NCBI GenBank assembly: GCA_027475525.1
Contig: JAMWFC010000055.1
Span: 2,629,042-2,693,041, forward strand
Source of the DNA: Macrolepiota albuminosa
Lineage: Eukaryota; Basidiomycota; Agaricomycetes; Agaricales; Agaricaceae
Direction of reading: 5' to 3'
DNA: 64,000 nt
The notes beneath the pieces were generated by a model. The model saw only the letters and a list, made by a program, of their open reading frames with translations, was not told where the DNA came from and searched no databases. Numbering within the stretch: position 1 is the stretch's first letter; each line of letters opens with the position of its first letter. The translations under genes were made by a program, and so were the position numbers. Shown piece by piece: positions 1-10,202 of this stretch.

Positions 1-734
1 AAATCCGCGCGTGTGTTCGGGTGAAGAGTGTCATGAAGTTGCACGAGCTCTTCCGGTGTCATGAGAAGATCGATGCGTCGGAAAGTGGCAAGTGGAGTGT
101 TCGTGATGTTAAAGTTGGGAGGAATGTACATTTCCTTGACAAGCGGCGAGTCGGGGTTCAGGTAGAGATTCTGCGGCCAAGCGCGGTCAAAGTATGAGTT
201 CGGAGTGTAGGTTGGTGTAGCAATGACGTGTGGGTATAGAAGACATGATAACGAGAAGAAGTGGCCTTCAGTGATAGAGTCTCCGAGCAATAGCCATCCA
301 CCCTGCTGTACCATGTCCCTGACCATGTTCTCCTTGTTCAGCTCACCCAGGCCCTCACACCCATCCTTTGGGCCAACAGTCCATTTGTAGGATTGAGCGT
401 TAGGAAACCGGTCCCAGTGGTCAATGTTGTCAGAGGCGAGATGCCAGTAGAACTCGCGCGAGCTGGCACATCCCTCGAAACCGGAGAAAGCAAGTGCTTG
501 AGACTGGTTTGTCATTTCGGAGATATCCGTGCGGTAATGAGGGCCAGTCCAACGGCCGTTTCCATAGGCTCGAGGTGGGCATTGTCCTGGTATGTAGTCG
601 AAATTGAATCCTGTACGTGTGAGGAAGTTGACTGGTGCAAGGACGCTGGGCTTGGTGGAGATGATGAGAAGGAGAGTGCAGGTTGCACCTAACAGAAGAA
701 GTTTGATAGACGATGACCTGGCTTTGAAGCCCAT
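1..734 (-). CDS. PC-esterase-like type II membrane protein, 5' part only
   Basis: Open reading frame from an ATG at 734 running off the window start: 244 codons without a stop. Residues 10-30 form a hydrophobic segment after a short basic N-terminus, a signal anchor typical of a Golgi type II membrane protein. Around residue 155 there is a GDS motif (LLLGDSITEGHFF), the nucleophile block of the SGNH/PC-esterase fold, preceded by a Trp/Cys-rich stretch (FEGCASSREFYWHL, WTVGPKDGCEG) like the upstream part of fungal PC-esterase proteins. The catalytic Asp/His block would lie beyond the window. Likely role, by family: O-acyl transfer or hydrolysis on cell-surface glycans. Codon use is clean and GC-rich, unlike the adjoining repeats, so this is the leftmost host gene. 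The family call rests on motif recognition only. Confidence 0.5.
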   Translation of the reverse strand, partial: MGFKARSSSIKLLLLGATCTLLLIISTKPSVLAPVNFLTRTGFNFDYIPGQCPPRAYGNGRWTGPHYRTDISEMTNQSQALAFSGFEGCASSREFYWHLASDNIDHWDRFPNAQSYKWTVGPKDGCEGLGELNKENMVRDMVQQGGWLLLGDSITEGHFFSLSCLLYPHVIATPTYTPNSYFDRAWPQNLYLNPDSPLVKEMYIPPNFNITNTPLATFRRIDLLMTPEELVQLHDTLHPNTRAD

Positions 735-1590
735 TGTATGGTCGTGGAGGAAGAATTCATGCCACGGAGATGAAAACGGGGATCGCCGTTGATCATATCA
801 TTTGCGGATCAGATTGACTGAATGTACTACAAGTCACGACCTTTAAATTTCTTCAACACCCCATTCGGGTCCCGAAATTTTTTTGTAAATTTTTTTCCGA
901 TTTTTTTTTTTGGGAAAAGAAACCCACCAGAATACATTGATTGGTGCAAGAGAATTTTCCCCAGATACGTTCAGGTCAAAGCTCTGGTTGAGCAGCTGTC
1001 AAAGCTTGGCAATTGGGGTTACAAATTAAAGTACTATCTTCCAAAAGAGTACAAGCCATGGCACATGTGTATTGTATTCTGAGCTGGCACAAGGATGAGT
1101 CTATGCTTCATGAAATGCACCTGTGCTTGACCACTGTGCAAGTGGCAGCAGAGCGGCCGGAGCTTGTGGAGATAGCACAAATGCTATTCAGTTTGTAATT
1201 CCTTACTATGTGGCTATAGTGATAGCAGTTGTTGCATTGAGTTGGTTCACAAATGTCCTTTCAAATAGTAACCTGGCAGCCCCCAATAAATACCTGTTTT
1301 CTATTCAGGTCATTGGCAGCACATGCATTGTTGCAAGTGATTTTAAATGAGGCAATGAATTGGTTTAGAGAGCATTGGCTGGGCCATTTGAGCCAAAGGG
1401 CTGAGGTGATGAAGTCAGAAATGAGACCATTCTTTGTTGCAGCATATTGCAGAATAGAATATAATGTATTCAGAATGAGCAACTATAATGTAAACTAAGT
1501 TTGAAAACAAAAGATGTTAGTAAGTGTAGACATACAATATGACAAGCAATGACATTATCTGAGGTCAGTCAGCATTTTATAAAACACTCC
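735..1590. other. Upstream region and unrecognised sequence
   Basis: 5' flank of the PC-esterase-like gene. It holds T-rich runs at 876-912. From about 940 the composition turns AT-rich and repeat-like, and short open stretches (for example 822-1082 plus) show no domain I recognise. I see no convincing gene. Confidence 0.5.
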
Positions 1591-1635
1591 CACTCATCAA
1601 CATTTGAGGATAGATTCCTAGTTTTGCTTGAAATT

Positions 1636-1890
1636 TCATAAATTTTTCTCAAGGCAGGCTTTAGTAAAGATGTTTGCAATCATTTCATGAGTAGGTAAAA
1701 ATTCAAGTTTGATGTTTTTCATTTTATATATTTGTTCTCTAAGGAAATGATATTGAATATTGATATATTTGGCTTGAGTGTGTGATACCAGGTTCTGGGA
1801 TAAAGCAATGCTTCACTGTTAGAATAGATTATAATAGCCAATATCTGCAGGAAATCCAGTTCTTTCAGCATAGTCCTGAGCCATATAGCC
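1636..1890 (-). pseudogene. Ty1/copia RNase H C-terminal fragment
   Basis: On the minus strand the sequence gives the end of a copia RNase H domain: ALSQNLVSHTQAKYINIQYH, then FLREQI, then the typical tail LPTHEMIANIFTKACL followed by a stop at 1636-1638. This matches the copia consensus block H-x-R-T-K-H-I-D-I-R-Y-H-F plus A-D-x-x-T-K. Upstream the frame carries stops, so it is a dead scrap. It lies directly downstream, on that strand, of a solo LTR insertion at 1959 and may be the continuation of the RNase H piece at 3795-4030. Confidence 0.5.
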
Positions 1891-1958
1891 TTGTGTTGAT
1901 GACACCAACTGTGGTTGGATATGCTAGGTGCTACATCATGAAACATTGTCCTAGCATG

Positions 1959-2477
1959 TGTCAGGGGACTCCTCATTTCTTCCTTTTTTCACTCCTTATC
2001 TCTTCACCCTCCTTTCATTCATTCTCTTATTTCTTCTGTCATTCTCTCATTTTACTGTTTCTATTCTTTTAACACTATCTGTTAGTACTATTCTCAGCCC
2101 TTGAGGTGCTCTGGTTCTTTAGCTACCATTCAGACAAGTGTGGGCTCTTCAGCACTGCTTCCAGGCTGTGTATATAAGCTGGAGTTTGCCTTTCTGACTT
2201 CCAAAGTCCAGAGTTTTCCTGCCTTGTTTGTACAGTTGTTTATTTAGGCAATTTTCAAGTTTTTAAGGGTTTGTTGTACTGTACAGTTGTTTCCCATGCT
2301 TCAGAGGCCCCAGAAGCATCCAACCTGGCATAGGGAACCCCTAGACTTGTTTTCTTTGGATCTCCCTCTGCCAGGTGAGTAGTTATTATGATATTGTCAG
2401 TATATATTCTAATACACTTTGGATCTCCCTCTGCCAGCCATGTGACTGAGCCACAGCCTCTAGAGGTTGCCCTTACA
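1959..2477 (+). repeat. Solo LTR, copy 1 (519 bp), TSD GCATG
   Basis: Begins TGTCAGGGGACTCC and ends CCCTTACA (TG...CA). Flanked by GCATG at 1954-1958 and 2478-2482. It carries a TATA-like TATATAAG near 2170 and an internal repeat of the 21-bp CTTTGGATCTCCCTCTGCCAG. It is homologous, inverted, to 3255-3747. No internal element remains between the target duplications, so it is a solo LTR left by LTR-LTR recombination. Confidence 0.5.
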
Positions 2478-2482
2478 GCATG

Positions 2483-3249
2483 TGGATATTTTAAATTGTG
2501 AGGAATTCTGGCAGAGTCCTGGTGTGCTTGAGACACTAATGTCAAGAGAGGTGCTAGGTATAAGCACTTCTGATGCTACCTGACAAACTGTAAATGCTAG
2601 TGTTCTGTTGAAGTTATGACAAAAAGATAATAGCATATCATGATAATGCCCACTGTTGGCACTGTAAACAACAAGGATGACAAAGACATTGCTAGTACTG
2701 GACTTTTCAGAGAGACAAATCAAGACTGGCAAGTTTGAATGGTGAAGATAACTGGGGTTCCTATTTGTTGTTATTTACATATGCAGTAGCTATTTTTTAT
2801 ACTTTGCACTATTATAAATTAAAAAGATGTACATCTGCAGCACTACAGCTTAGCACTTTCAATTGCTGTTATGCTCAACAGCACACTGTCAATGATGACT
2901 AGCAGCATATTGGCCATGGCAACTCTACACTTCTCCAAAAATTTAACTCATCTTGCTCACTTTTTAACATAAGTCCAAATTGTCAGTCTGCCCTAGTAGT
3001 TAGTTGGAAAAACATCAACAGACACCATAATCCAGAAGTGTTATTCCTAGTGACACTTATTATCCCCATTTCAGATAGTCCTTTAATATGTCCATTAATG
3101 ACAATGCTAATGTTTCTGATGGCAGTGCTCCAACAGATTGCAGCATCTAATATTCATCCCTATTTAAAATTGATCAGAATTTAGTAAATTACTTCCTCAT
3201 AGATGTGTCAGTATTATTCTCCCATAAGTCCTGAGTCTCCACAGTCAGA
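2483..3249. other. Unrecognised AT-rich sequence between two solo LTRs
   Basis: No domain recognised on either strand. A minus open stretch near 2483-2732 has no family signature. It probably belongs to the older copia scrap into which both solo LTRs inserted. Confidence 0.5.
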
Positions 3250-3254
3250 AATGT

Positions 3255-3747
3255 TGTAAGAGTGACCTCTGGAGGTTATGGCTCAGTCACACAGCTGGCA
3301 GAGGGAGATCCAAAGTACATATACTAACAATATTATAATAACTACTCACCTGGCAGAGGGAGATCCAAAGAGAACAAGTCTAGGGATTTTCTATGTCAGG
3401 ATTAACACTTCTGGGGCCTCTGAAGCATGAGAAACAACTGTACAGGACAACAAAACCTTAAAAAACTCAAAAATTGACTAAATCAACAATTGCACAAACA
3501 AGGGGCAAACTCTGGCAAACTCTAGCTTATATAAGTGGCCTGTATGTGGTGTTAAAGGGGCCACACTTGTCTGAATAATAGCTAAAAAACCAGAGCACCC
3601 CAAAGGCTGAAAATAGTATTAATAGATAGTGTTAAAAGAATAGAAGCAGTAAAGTAAAAGAATGACAGAAGAAATAAAAAAAATGAATAAAGAGAGAGTT
3701 GAAGGAATAAGGAGTAAAAGAGGGAAGAAATAAGGAGTCCCTTGACA
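3255..3747 (-). repeat. Solo LTR, copy 2 (493 bp), TSD AATGT
   Basis: On the minus strand begins TGTCAAGGGACTCC and ends CTCTTACA. Flanked by AATGT at 3250-3254 and 3748-3752. Same family as 1959-2477, including the CTTTGGATCTCCCTCTGCCAG repeat, but in the opposite direction and visibly diverged. Confidence 0.5.
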
Positions 3748-3794
3748 AATGTTGACTAGTAGATAAGACTTTAAGTTGCTGAAGATAAACTGAG

Positions 3795-4030
3795 CCAGCA
3801 TCTCCAGATCAACTGATAAGAGTAGGCATATCTTGTCTAGTAATGCACTCAGCCTGAGCAGAAGCCTATCAGTATGTAGTGTCCAAAAAGGCTATGTATT
3901 CGGCCTCAACTGTGGATATCATAATAACTGGCTGCTTTTTAGATGACTAAGATATTGTGCTACCATTGATGTTGAACTTCTATCCACTAGTAGATTTCCT
4001 ATCATGCATATCTTGTGCCCAGCTAGCATC
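3795..4030 (-). pseudogene. Ty1/copia RNase H central fragment
   Basis: Minus-strand translation gives DASWAQDMHDRKSTSG, ISWSSKKQPVIMISTVEAEY and IAFLDTTY, the copia RNase H core (first catalytic Asp, the SKKQ block and the catalytic Glu of STxEAEY). It is broken by frame changes and stops. It could be the upstream half of the same RNase H as 1636-1890, separated by later insertions. Confidence 0.5.
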
Positions 4031-4599
4031 ACTCTATCTGACCAACTTTATTTCATTATCATTGGAACCTTTGTGCTTTAGTGAGAAGTTTTTACTATTT
4101 CTTAAATATCAGAGAATCTTTTTGCAGGCACTTAAGTGCAATAGACTAGGATTTTCAGCAAATTATGCAACAATTGTAACAGATTACAAGATTTAGATAG
4201 CTAAATTTGCATAATAGAACCAAAATCCATCTTAGATTGACTAGTACTATTAAGTATGAAAATAAGAGCTAAAGCTTATATAAGCTTCAGCCAACAAAAT
4301 AAATAATAATTTAGAAGCATTACACCTCCTCTTTCAGACTATATAATGATCTTAATCATCAGTGAAGTAAGATATATATATAGTAATAGAAGAAAAAGAA
4401 TATAATAGTCTATTATGATAATGTATGTACATAAAAAAAAGATATGCCCCTGTTAGTGGGGCTCCACTGCCTATGCTGATAGAGGGTCCTGAGAAGTGGA
4501 TGCAATCAACTGTAGTTCCCTACTAGTGCCAGTATTCACTGGCACTAGATTGTCAGAGTTAGCTGCTAGTGGAATAGTGGAGTTGCCTGCTTTATTGAC
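4031..4599. other. AT-rich stretch without recognisable gene
   Basis: Strongly AT-rich, with a palindromic AAGCTTATATAAGCTT near 4273. No coding signature found. It may include the end of G0 pol or an LTR remnant. Confidence 0.5.
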
Positions 4600-5547
4600 A
4601 TCTATAAGCTTTTGCTGGTTGTAGTTTCTACCACTTTGCATTTATATACCTATTCATTTTTTCACAAAGCTGATCCTGCAATGCTCACAGACAGCAAGAC
4701 AAGTGGTATTTGTATTGCTTATTTTTGTCAATGAGATTAATCTCATGATTCACCTCCCTTCAAAAAGGAAGCTCCTTCTTCATCCCATTGACAATATCTG
4801 CAAACTCAAGTTGCCATTGCTGGCATAGTTGAGGAATATCTTCTTCTATAAGACTCATAGCCTTACTTTTTCTCTTCAGTATATGTATTATATGTGGTTG
4901 AACCTTTGGTTCAAATTGCTCCTATAAGACATATATGTGCTCTTCTGTGAGATCTTCTGGATTCAACCTTATAACTGGTTGCATCTTTGCTACTCTTGTT
5001 GTATTTGATGATGATTGCACACTTTTTGCTTTTAGCAATACCTCATTAAACACAATATCCATTAATTCAGAAATCTTGTCTTCTCATGCCTGATAGTATA
5101 CCTCTTCTGTCTGGATTAATTGCACCCTTTCTACAGTATGCATCACTATTGACACTACCAACTTGTTCCACTCTCATGGCATTCATAGGTCATACATTTA
5201 TTGCACTCCTGGTTGGAACACTGGTTGATCCATTAGAGACCATGTGCTTTCTACTGTGCCCACTGTACTATACACCTCGTTCTTGATAAGGTCTTCTACC
5301 TTCATTCAAAAGCTAGTTGGCTGGCATTCTAGCAACTCCACCATGCATTTATCACGTCTATTTCTTTGTTGTTTAGTCTGATTAGGCCTTTCAAGGTTAT
5401 ATCTAGCCATGACTAGCTGCTTTCCCTTTTTTAGAATTCTCTGAAACTCTTTCTCTGATATTATAATTGCCAGCAAGTCTGCTGGTAGACTAGTCAGTGG
5501 GACTTCTTTGTCCTCCACCTCCTGCACAGTTGCTCTCTTGTGACTAT
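4600..5547 (-). pseudogene. G0 pol: gypsy reverse transcriptase N-terminal region
   Basis: Minus-strand reading with a few stops gives the region before the RT palm of fungal gypsy elements: EEDIPQLCQQWQLEFADIVNG, then ELPF.REVNHEINLID, then EKMNRYINAKWWKLQPAKAY, matching the family pattern LPP-x-R-x-VNH-x-I, cP-x-AL-x-x-Q-L-x-EK-x-x-RY. Upstream at 5306-5527 is the basic linker containing ARYNLERP. The palm with its catalytic aspartates is absent, so the copy is truncated here or lost to rearrangement. Confidence 0.5.
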
Positions 5548-5870
5548 TTAATTAATCGTGTTTGTCGCAACATTTCTCTGTTGCATGATAGCATCATAGG
5601 TAATGTTGTGCAACACTACTTTCTCTGCCTTTATAGACATACCATTCACAACAACCATATTGTTCACAAAGTCCAAGGATATCCTATTCTTATGCATAAA
5701 TGGTGTACTAATAATCATGTCATAGCAATCAAAATTTGCTATATCCACATACTCCTTTGTTGACATTCCTAACGTCTTGACTTTTACCTTAGCATCAAAC
5801 TGCACCATGGCACAATTCTTTATGGTTCCCAATTGGAGCATCAATGGCTTCTCCAGCTCATAATGTATAT
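5548..5870 (-). pseudogene. G0 retropepsin-like protease domain
   Basis: Contains MLQLGTIKNCAMVQFDAKVK and, further on, NFDCYDMIISTPFMHKN, which corresponds to the conserved gypsy protease block D-Y-D-x-I-L-G-T-P-W-L-x-x-x. The Gly of GTP is replaced by Ser and the active-site DSG block is not intact in the reading I made. It sits between the zinc knuckle and the RT, the usual gypsy order. Confidence 0.5.
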
Positions 5871-6065
5871 TGCATTAACGTGAGCAAACTGGAGTGTTAT
5901 GCCCATAGTAGTACTCCCTGAGTCTCACAATATCCAGGCTGGATGTCCATTGATATCAACATAGGTGACTAAGCACTCCTTCTTCTTAAGAGTATAACAT
6001 GGCTGCTGCAACTTATTAGTTGCTTTCTGCAGTGTTATGCATCTCATCTGTAAATGTTGATCTTC

Positions 6066-6482
6066 CTAGCATTCTGTCAGTGCAAACAAGTGTTCATCCT
6101 TATCATCACAAGTGTAGTAGTTACTGTCGTATACATCTACTGCGACATACTTGTTGCCATCAATATGAATGCTCTCAGCATCGTCCATTTCTGAGCTGTC
6201 AGCCCCTTCTTGCAGCTTCTCCTCAGTCTCCTCAATGACTTTGTCACCTTTGTTATCACTGATGACATCACTCAGGGCTGTGGCTGTATAGGCTGCACAA
6301 ATGTGTGTCTTAGGAGAAGCAGGGCATTTCTTAGCAAAATATCCAACCCTCCCACAGTTGTAGCACTTTTGAAAGTCTCTTGCAAGCCTTTTCTGGGCCG
6401 CTTCTGAAGCTACATTGAGTTTGATTGCTATATGTGCTATAGGCACTGGACTCTCTCTAGCTGCTACTTGATTTTGATCCAA
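6066..6482 (-). pseudogene. G0 gag, zinc-knuckle part
   Basis: 138-codon open stretch with CYNCGRVGYFAKKC, a gag zinc knuckle CX2CX4HX4C in which the His is replaced by Tyr. It is followed by an acidic stretch. It continues the gag core at 6489-7515 after a frame break. Nucleic-acid-binding part of a dead gag. Confidence 0.5.
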
Positions 6483-6488
6483 ATAGAG

Positions 6489-7515
6489 TCAACTATCTTT
6501 TATTGGTGTATATCCAGCAGGTTTTGGTCTAGGCTGTTGGCCTACAGAGATTGTTTTGTGGACAACAAATTGCAAATTGCAATTCTTCTCCATTTCAAAC
6601 TGTCTGGCAAGAAAGGTTCCTATCTTCACTGCTTGACAGTTAATCAGTCCTCTGTATAAACTACACTGTTCATAATAATTTGCAGTTTGTGTCAACTGCT
6701 TATATTTAATGCCAAGAACTCCATCACAGTGTTGATCTCTAAAGACAAATTGTCATCATGTATCAACATCCTCCTCATATTTGCTAGTATTCTGTCCAGG
6801 AATGTCTTTCTAATTGTATACTTGTCTGGATAGATGGCCATATTCTGTGCATAATCCACCAGGTCATCATAGAATGTCTGGACACCAGTTTTAGTGTTGT
6901 ACATTGCCTTCCTGAAGATATCACAAGCTTTCTGCATAGTTGCAGCATTGACGAAATAATTATACAGTCCTATCAGGACCTCTTTAAATATCCAATGCAA
7001 TTTATTACAATTGATGTGAAGGACATAGTGGCAAAACCAATTCTGAGCCTCTCCTTCTATAAATTCATATAACACAAATATTCTCTCCTGGTCCATGTCA
7101 TTGCTACTATAGCAGCAGGCTACCAGGTGAGAGCAAACATCCATGGCCCAGTCCTCTAGCTGGGAGAACCTGTGCCCTCTAGCATATGCACATATGTGCT
7201 TACCATCAAATTTGCAGGGGCTTACCTTGGCAGGGAATTTAAACCTGACTCTAAGAGAGTCATTCACCAGACAAGTGAGATAGTCATGCATATGATTTAT
7301 ATGGATCCATACTGGCTTATTTATTCCAGGCATATTTTTATGCAGATCATAAGAGGTGGGCATCGAGAATGCCTGAGGACTGTGAAACAGGTGTTCATTG
7401 GCTGTTCTTTCCAGCTGTGAGGTAGGCTGTTGCCTCACCTTCTGATCTGCTGGTGGTCCACCAGCCTGCCTGCCACTATTACAACAATTATTATTGTCTC
7501 GATCATTCTGTCTAT
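6489..7515 (-). pseudogene. G0 gag, capsid-like core
   Basis: Reads as a retrotransposon gag: FDGKHICAYARGHRFSQLED, then SNDMDQERIFVLYEFIEGEA, QNWFCHYVL, and FYDDLVDYAQNMAIYPDKYT, the helical capsid region of fungal gypsy gag. An open frame runs on to 7588, but its first 24 codons (7588-7516) are G1 LTR sequence, so that start is chimeric. The true upstream gag lies at 44695-45395. Frame breaks near 6690 and 6480. Confidence 0.5.
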
Positions 7516-8310
7516 TGTCAGGTTCCGCTGAGTCGGAGGCTTTTTGGGAAAGCAACACCCTTACAAGGCGGACTTGATTTACAGACACTTAGGTGTCTAG
7601 AACTCCAGACTAAGCTCTGGGATTCAAGATGCAAACAGGGGAATTCCCAGGTTAAGAAACTTAGTCTGGGAATTGGGTGGAGTTAAAAGAATTAAGGGGA
7701 TGGAGTCGAGTTGAGAACCAGAGATTCTAGGATAAGACCTGGTTAGTAAAGTTTGAGTTGCAAAGTATGTACCAATCTTAGGAGCACACAAACAAGTTGA
7801 GCATGCCAGTTGAAGCGTGTCAGTCAAATGTACCGGTCAGTGCATACCAGTCAAGTCAAAGGGCATGCAAGCAACCAATGTAATATCAAGACTAGCATAT
7901 GACAAGTAGGTAGCTACTCTTAAATACCGGGGGTGGCTGCTCTGGGTTCCTGAGGGGTCCCGAGATGTCTGGGGCAGTTCCAGTATTTAATGGGCAGTGG
8001 CAGAAGTGGGGAAACTGTATACCAGGAACCATGCATGCAGGGCGCACGATCAATTGGTGCAGAAGGGTGCTGTGATGCATGACGGCCAGAGTAGTTGGCA
8101 TGATCCGGTGATTGGCACGTGCCGGTAGATAGTTTAGGGGTTTATGTGGTGGGGCTGTTAGGAGGTGCGATGTGATGGCGGGGCTCGATGTGCATGATGG
8201 CAGTGGGGGCAGTCCTGATGGCGGGATTCATGTCGTGGGGTTGGCAGAGGGGCTCCAGATATGGCTCCAGGGGTGTCACGGGGTGGTTCCAAGTGGGAGG
8301 GGTTGTGACA
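7516..8310 (-). repeat. G1 3' LTR (795 bp)
   Basis: Plus-strand ends TGTCAGGTTCCGC and GGTTGTGACA. Aligns along its length with 43922-44694, with many differences, mostly transitions, and small indels. The 5' LTR is the copy next to gag at 43922. Confidence 0.5.
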
Positions 8311-9080
8311 TCACCCCCCTCTCAGTGCTGAGACTCTCCGAGGCACATGGTGCCAGTGGTTTGGACCGGGGGTTTGAGCATGGAAATTGTCTCACCTTCT
8401 GACACGTAGCAAAAAAAAAAAAATTACCATTAAACTGAACATGTCACATACACTGATGCATTCTCCAACATCTCCGCCTACCAACAAAGTCATGCCTCTG
8501 GTTGTATGAGAGGCCTGGAATGCAAGGTACTGGCACCAGCTTGATTGCAAGCATGTAGCGGCCCTTGTACAACAACGTGTACGATTCTGTGCCATCCTGC
8601 TTGCCATGTCTAACTTCTCTTTTAGAGCAGCAAACCATTCCTGCTCCGGAGGCCGGTCCTAGCCATCTCCTGGAGCCTGCCCCCAAGGCAGGCCCTGGTG
8701 GCCCTTCAGAGTCAGGCTCCAGTTGTTCTGCACCTACCTTTGCATGGATGACTGTCTGCCCTCCCATCCACATCTCCCTTCTCGCCCTCAACTGGCTGCC
8801 TCTCACTTTCATTGCTTCGGAATGGCAATAGGAGCCATTTCAGAGGTTCCAAGTAACCAGTACGTTCCATGGGCCAATGCAATGCAGGCCTTAGAGAGGC
8901 CCTGGGGCCTGCCCTCCCATGGGTGGTGCATGAGTAACAGGCTGGTAAGTCGCCTTTTACCTCTGGTCTTGTCATTGACTTTGGTACCTCAGTGTTTGCA
9001 CTGCACTTGCCAAGTGGTTCCCTGCCTTTTTGAGGCCCCAGGCCCCTCATCCTGTTAAAACACATCCATGTGCGAGACAT
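8311..9080 (+). pseudogene. G1 accessory antisense gene, 5' half
   Basis: Placed exactly like the accessory gene of X: just inside the 3' LTR, on the strand opposite to pol. An open stretch from ATG 8457 (MHSPTSPPTNKVMPL...) has one in-frame TGA, then a possible intron ending TTCTCTTTTAG at 8624, then a Pro/Gly-rich stretch (PAPEAGPSHLLEPAP). At 8990-9080 a cysteine series appears (QCLHCTCQVVPC...SMCETC) consistent with a Zn2Cys6-like CX2CX6C...CX2CX6C cluster. X inserted within this cluster at 9081. Several stops, so a pseudogene. Homology to the X gene is inferred from position and cysteine spacing, not from alignment. Confidence 0.5.
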
Positions 9081-10033
9081 TGATGACGCCCAAAGTTTGG
9101 TCAGTAACAAATGTAACTGGAGTGTTACCGTACCAAGAGTGTGCATTGGGCGCGCTAAAAGTGATGTGAGGAGTCCCGGGCAGGTCCCAGAGAACGCATA
9201 TGTGAAAAAGGGTAAAAGTCGGTAACGGGGTCGGCAAGTGTCAAGCGCTAAGGTAAAGCGCTTAAGGAAAATGCGGTAAGTGAACACGGCAAAGGTAAGC
9301 GGCAAGAGCACGATAAGCTTAGCGAGGTCTAAGCGTCGATAATGCCTGCCGTAGTTGCAAGGCGCGAGTATGTCAAGTATTGGCGAACGTCTGCAACTGC
9401 CGATGAGTTTGATGTAACCGACCGTAGCGTAAATGAGCTCTTGAGCGTAAGGGAGACTGAGGAAAGGGGAGTAGTGAACTCTGGTCTATTTGTCTTTTTT
9501 TCTATGTACAAGTCGGTAAGTACTTTTATACTACAATGAGTTCGCCGTCGCCAGTGGCTAATGACGCCAGAGTGCGGTAAACTGGAAAATTTCAAAGGGG
9601 TAGCTCCAACGGTTTCAGATCCCTACCGTCCATTCAAGAGCCTTAGCGACGCCAGGCGACAGATCGCGAAGCTAAACCATCACTCCATCACCCTTCTGTT
9701 CGTCAGAGTACCTAAGCGATGTCAGGCGCCAAATCGAGACGCTAAGCGGTGTCAGACGCCAAGGTCAAACACCAAGCTGTCCGTCAGTTTTTGATAGATC
9801 ATCAGGCTTCTCGCTAAGCGCTGTCGTCAGTGACTGATGCCATCTGTCAGTTGTCATTCTGTCTGCCGATTGGCGCTATCACTGATTGGATCTGCTTCTT
9901 GCCGTGCGCGGCCGTCAGAAATGGCTTAAAATAGGTAGAACGCGTGCGCTAAGTTCGGAACGAGTGCGGCAAGGTTTCCGGAGCCGGTGCCAAGCCTGCC
10001 GTTGATGCGCCTAACCTGTATAGGGTCCTATCA
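9081..10033 (-). repeat. X 3' LTR (953 bp)
   Basis: Begins TGATGACGCCC and ends GGGTCCTATCA in plus coordinates (TGAT...ATCA inverted ends). Pairs with 19380-20332 with no length difference. I count about 17 CGSYAA/TTRSCG hexamers in it, against about 2 expected by chance. Confidence 0.5.
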
Positions 10034-10202
10034 TCTCCCCCCAACTGAAAAATTGACTGTTCTCAGTCACCAAATAAGGCTACCGTTACCGCTTTTGTGA
10101 CAGGTGGTCCGTGCGTTCTTGAGATTTTGTTTATAGTCCTGGCGCGTGAATTTGGACTTCGTTTCTTCTCCCCATCTTTTCCTGGCGCTCAACAATAAAA
10201 AT
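10034..10202. promoter_or_regulatory. X polypurine tract and presumed accessory-gene 5' region
   Basis: On the minus strand CAGTTGGGGGGAGAT abuts the 3' LTR, a typical polypurine tract for plus-strand DNA priming. On the plus strand the same 169 bp must hold the promoter of the accessory gene whose ATG is at 10203; TTTGTTTATAGTCC near 10127 is TATA-like. The arrangement and much of the sequence recur in Y at 40209-40377. Promoter function is inferred. Confidence 0.5.

Larger units (their letters stand above)
4600..7515 (-). mobile_element. G0: oldest Ty3/gypsy element, left (3') part
   Basis: Order on the minus strand is gag core (7515-6489), zinc knuckle (6482-6066), protease (5870-5548), and RT N-terminal region (to about 4600); RNase H and integrase are missing. 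The element continues at 44695-45400 across the G1 insertion: joining at the TCTAT target duplication restores an open gag reading frame across the site. All parts carry stops or substitutions, so it is long dead. Confidence 0.5.

Noticed and set aside
876..912. T-rich run as a terminator or polypurine tract
   Set aside because: No LTR edge or gene end adjoins it; simple low-complexity sequence.
6692..7588. 298-codon gag ORF as one protein
   Set aside because: Codons from 7588 to 7516 lie in the G1 LTR; the TCTAT duplication marks the break, so the start is chimeric.
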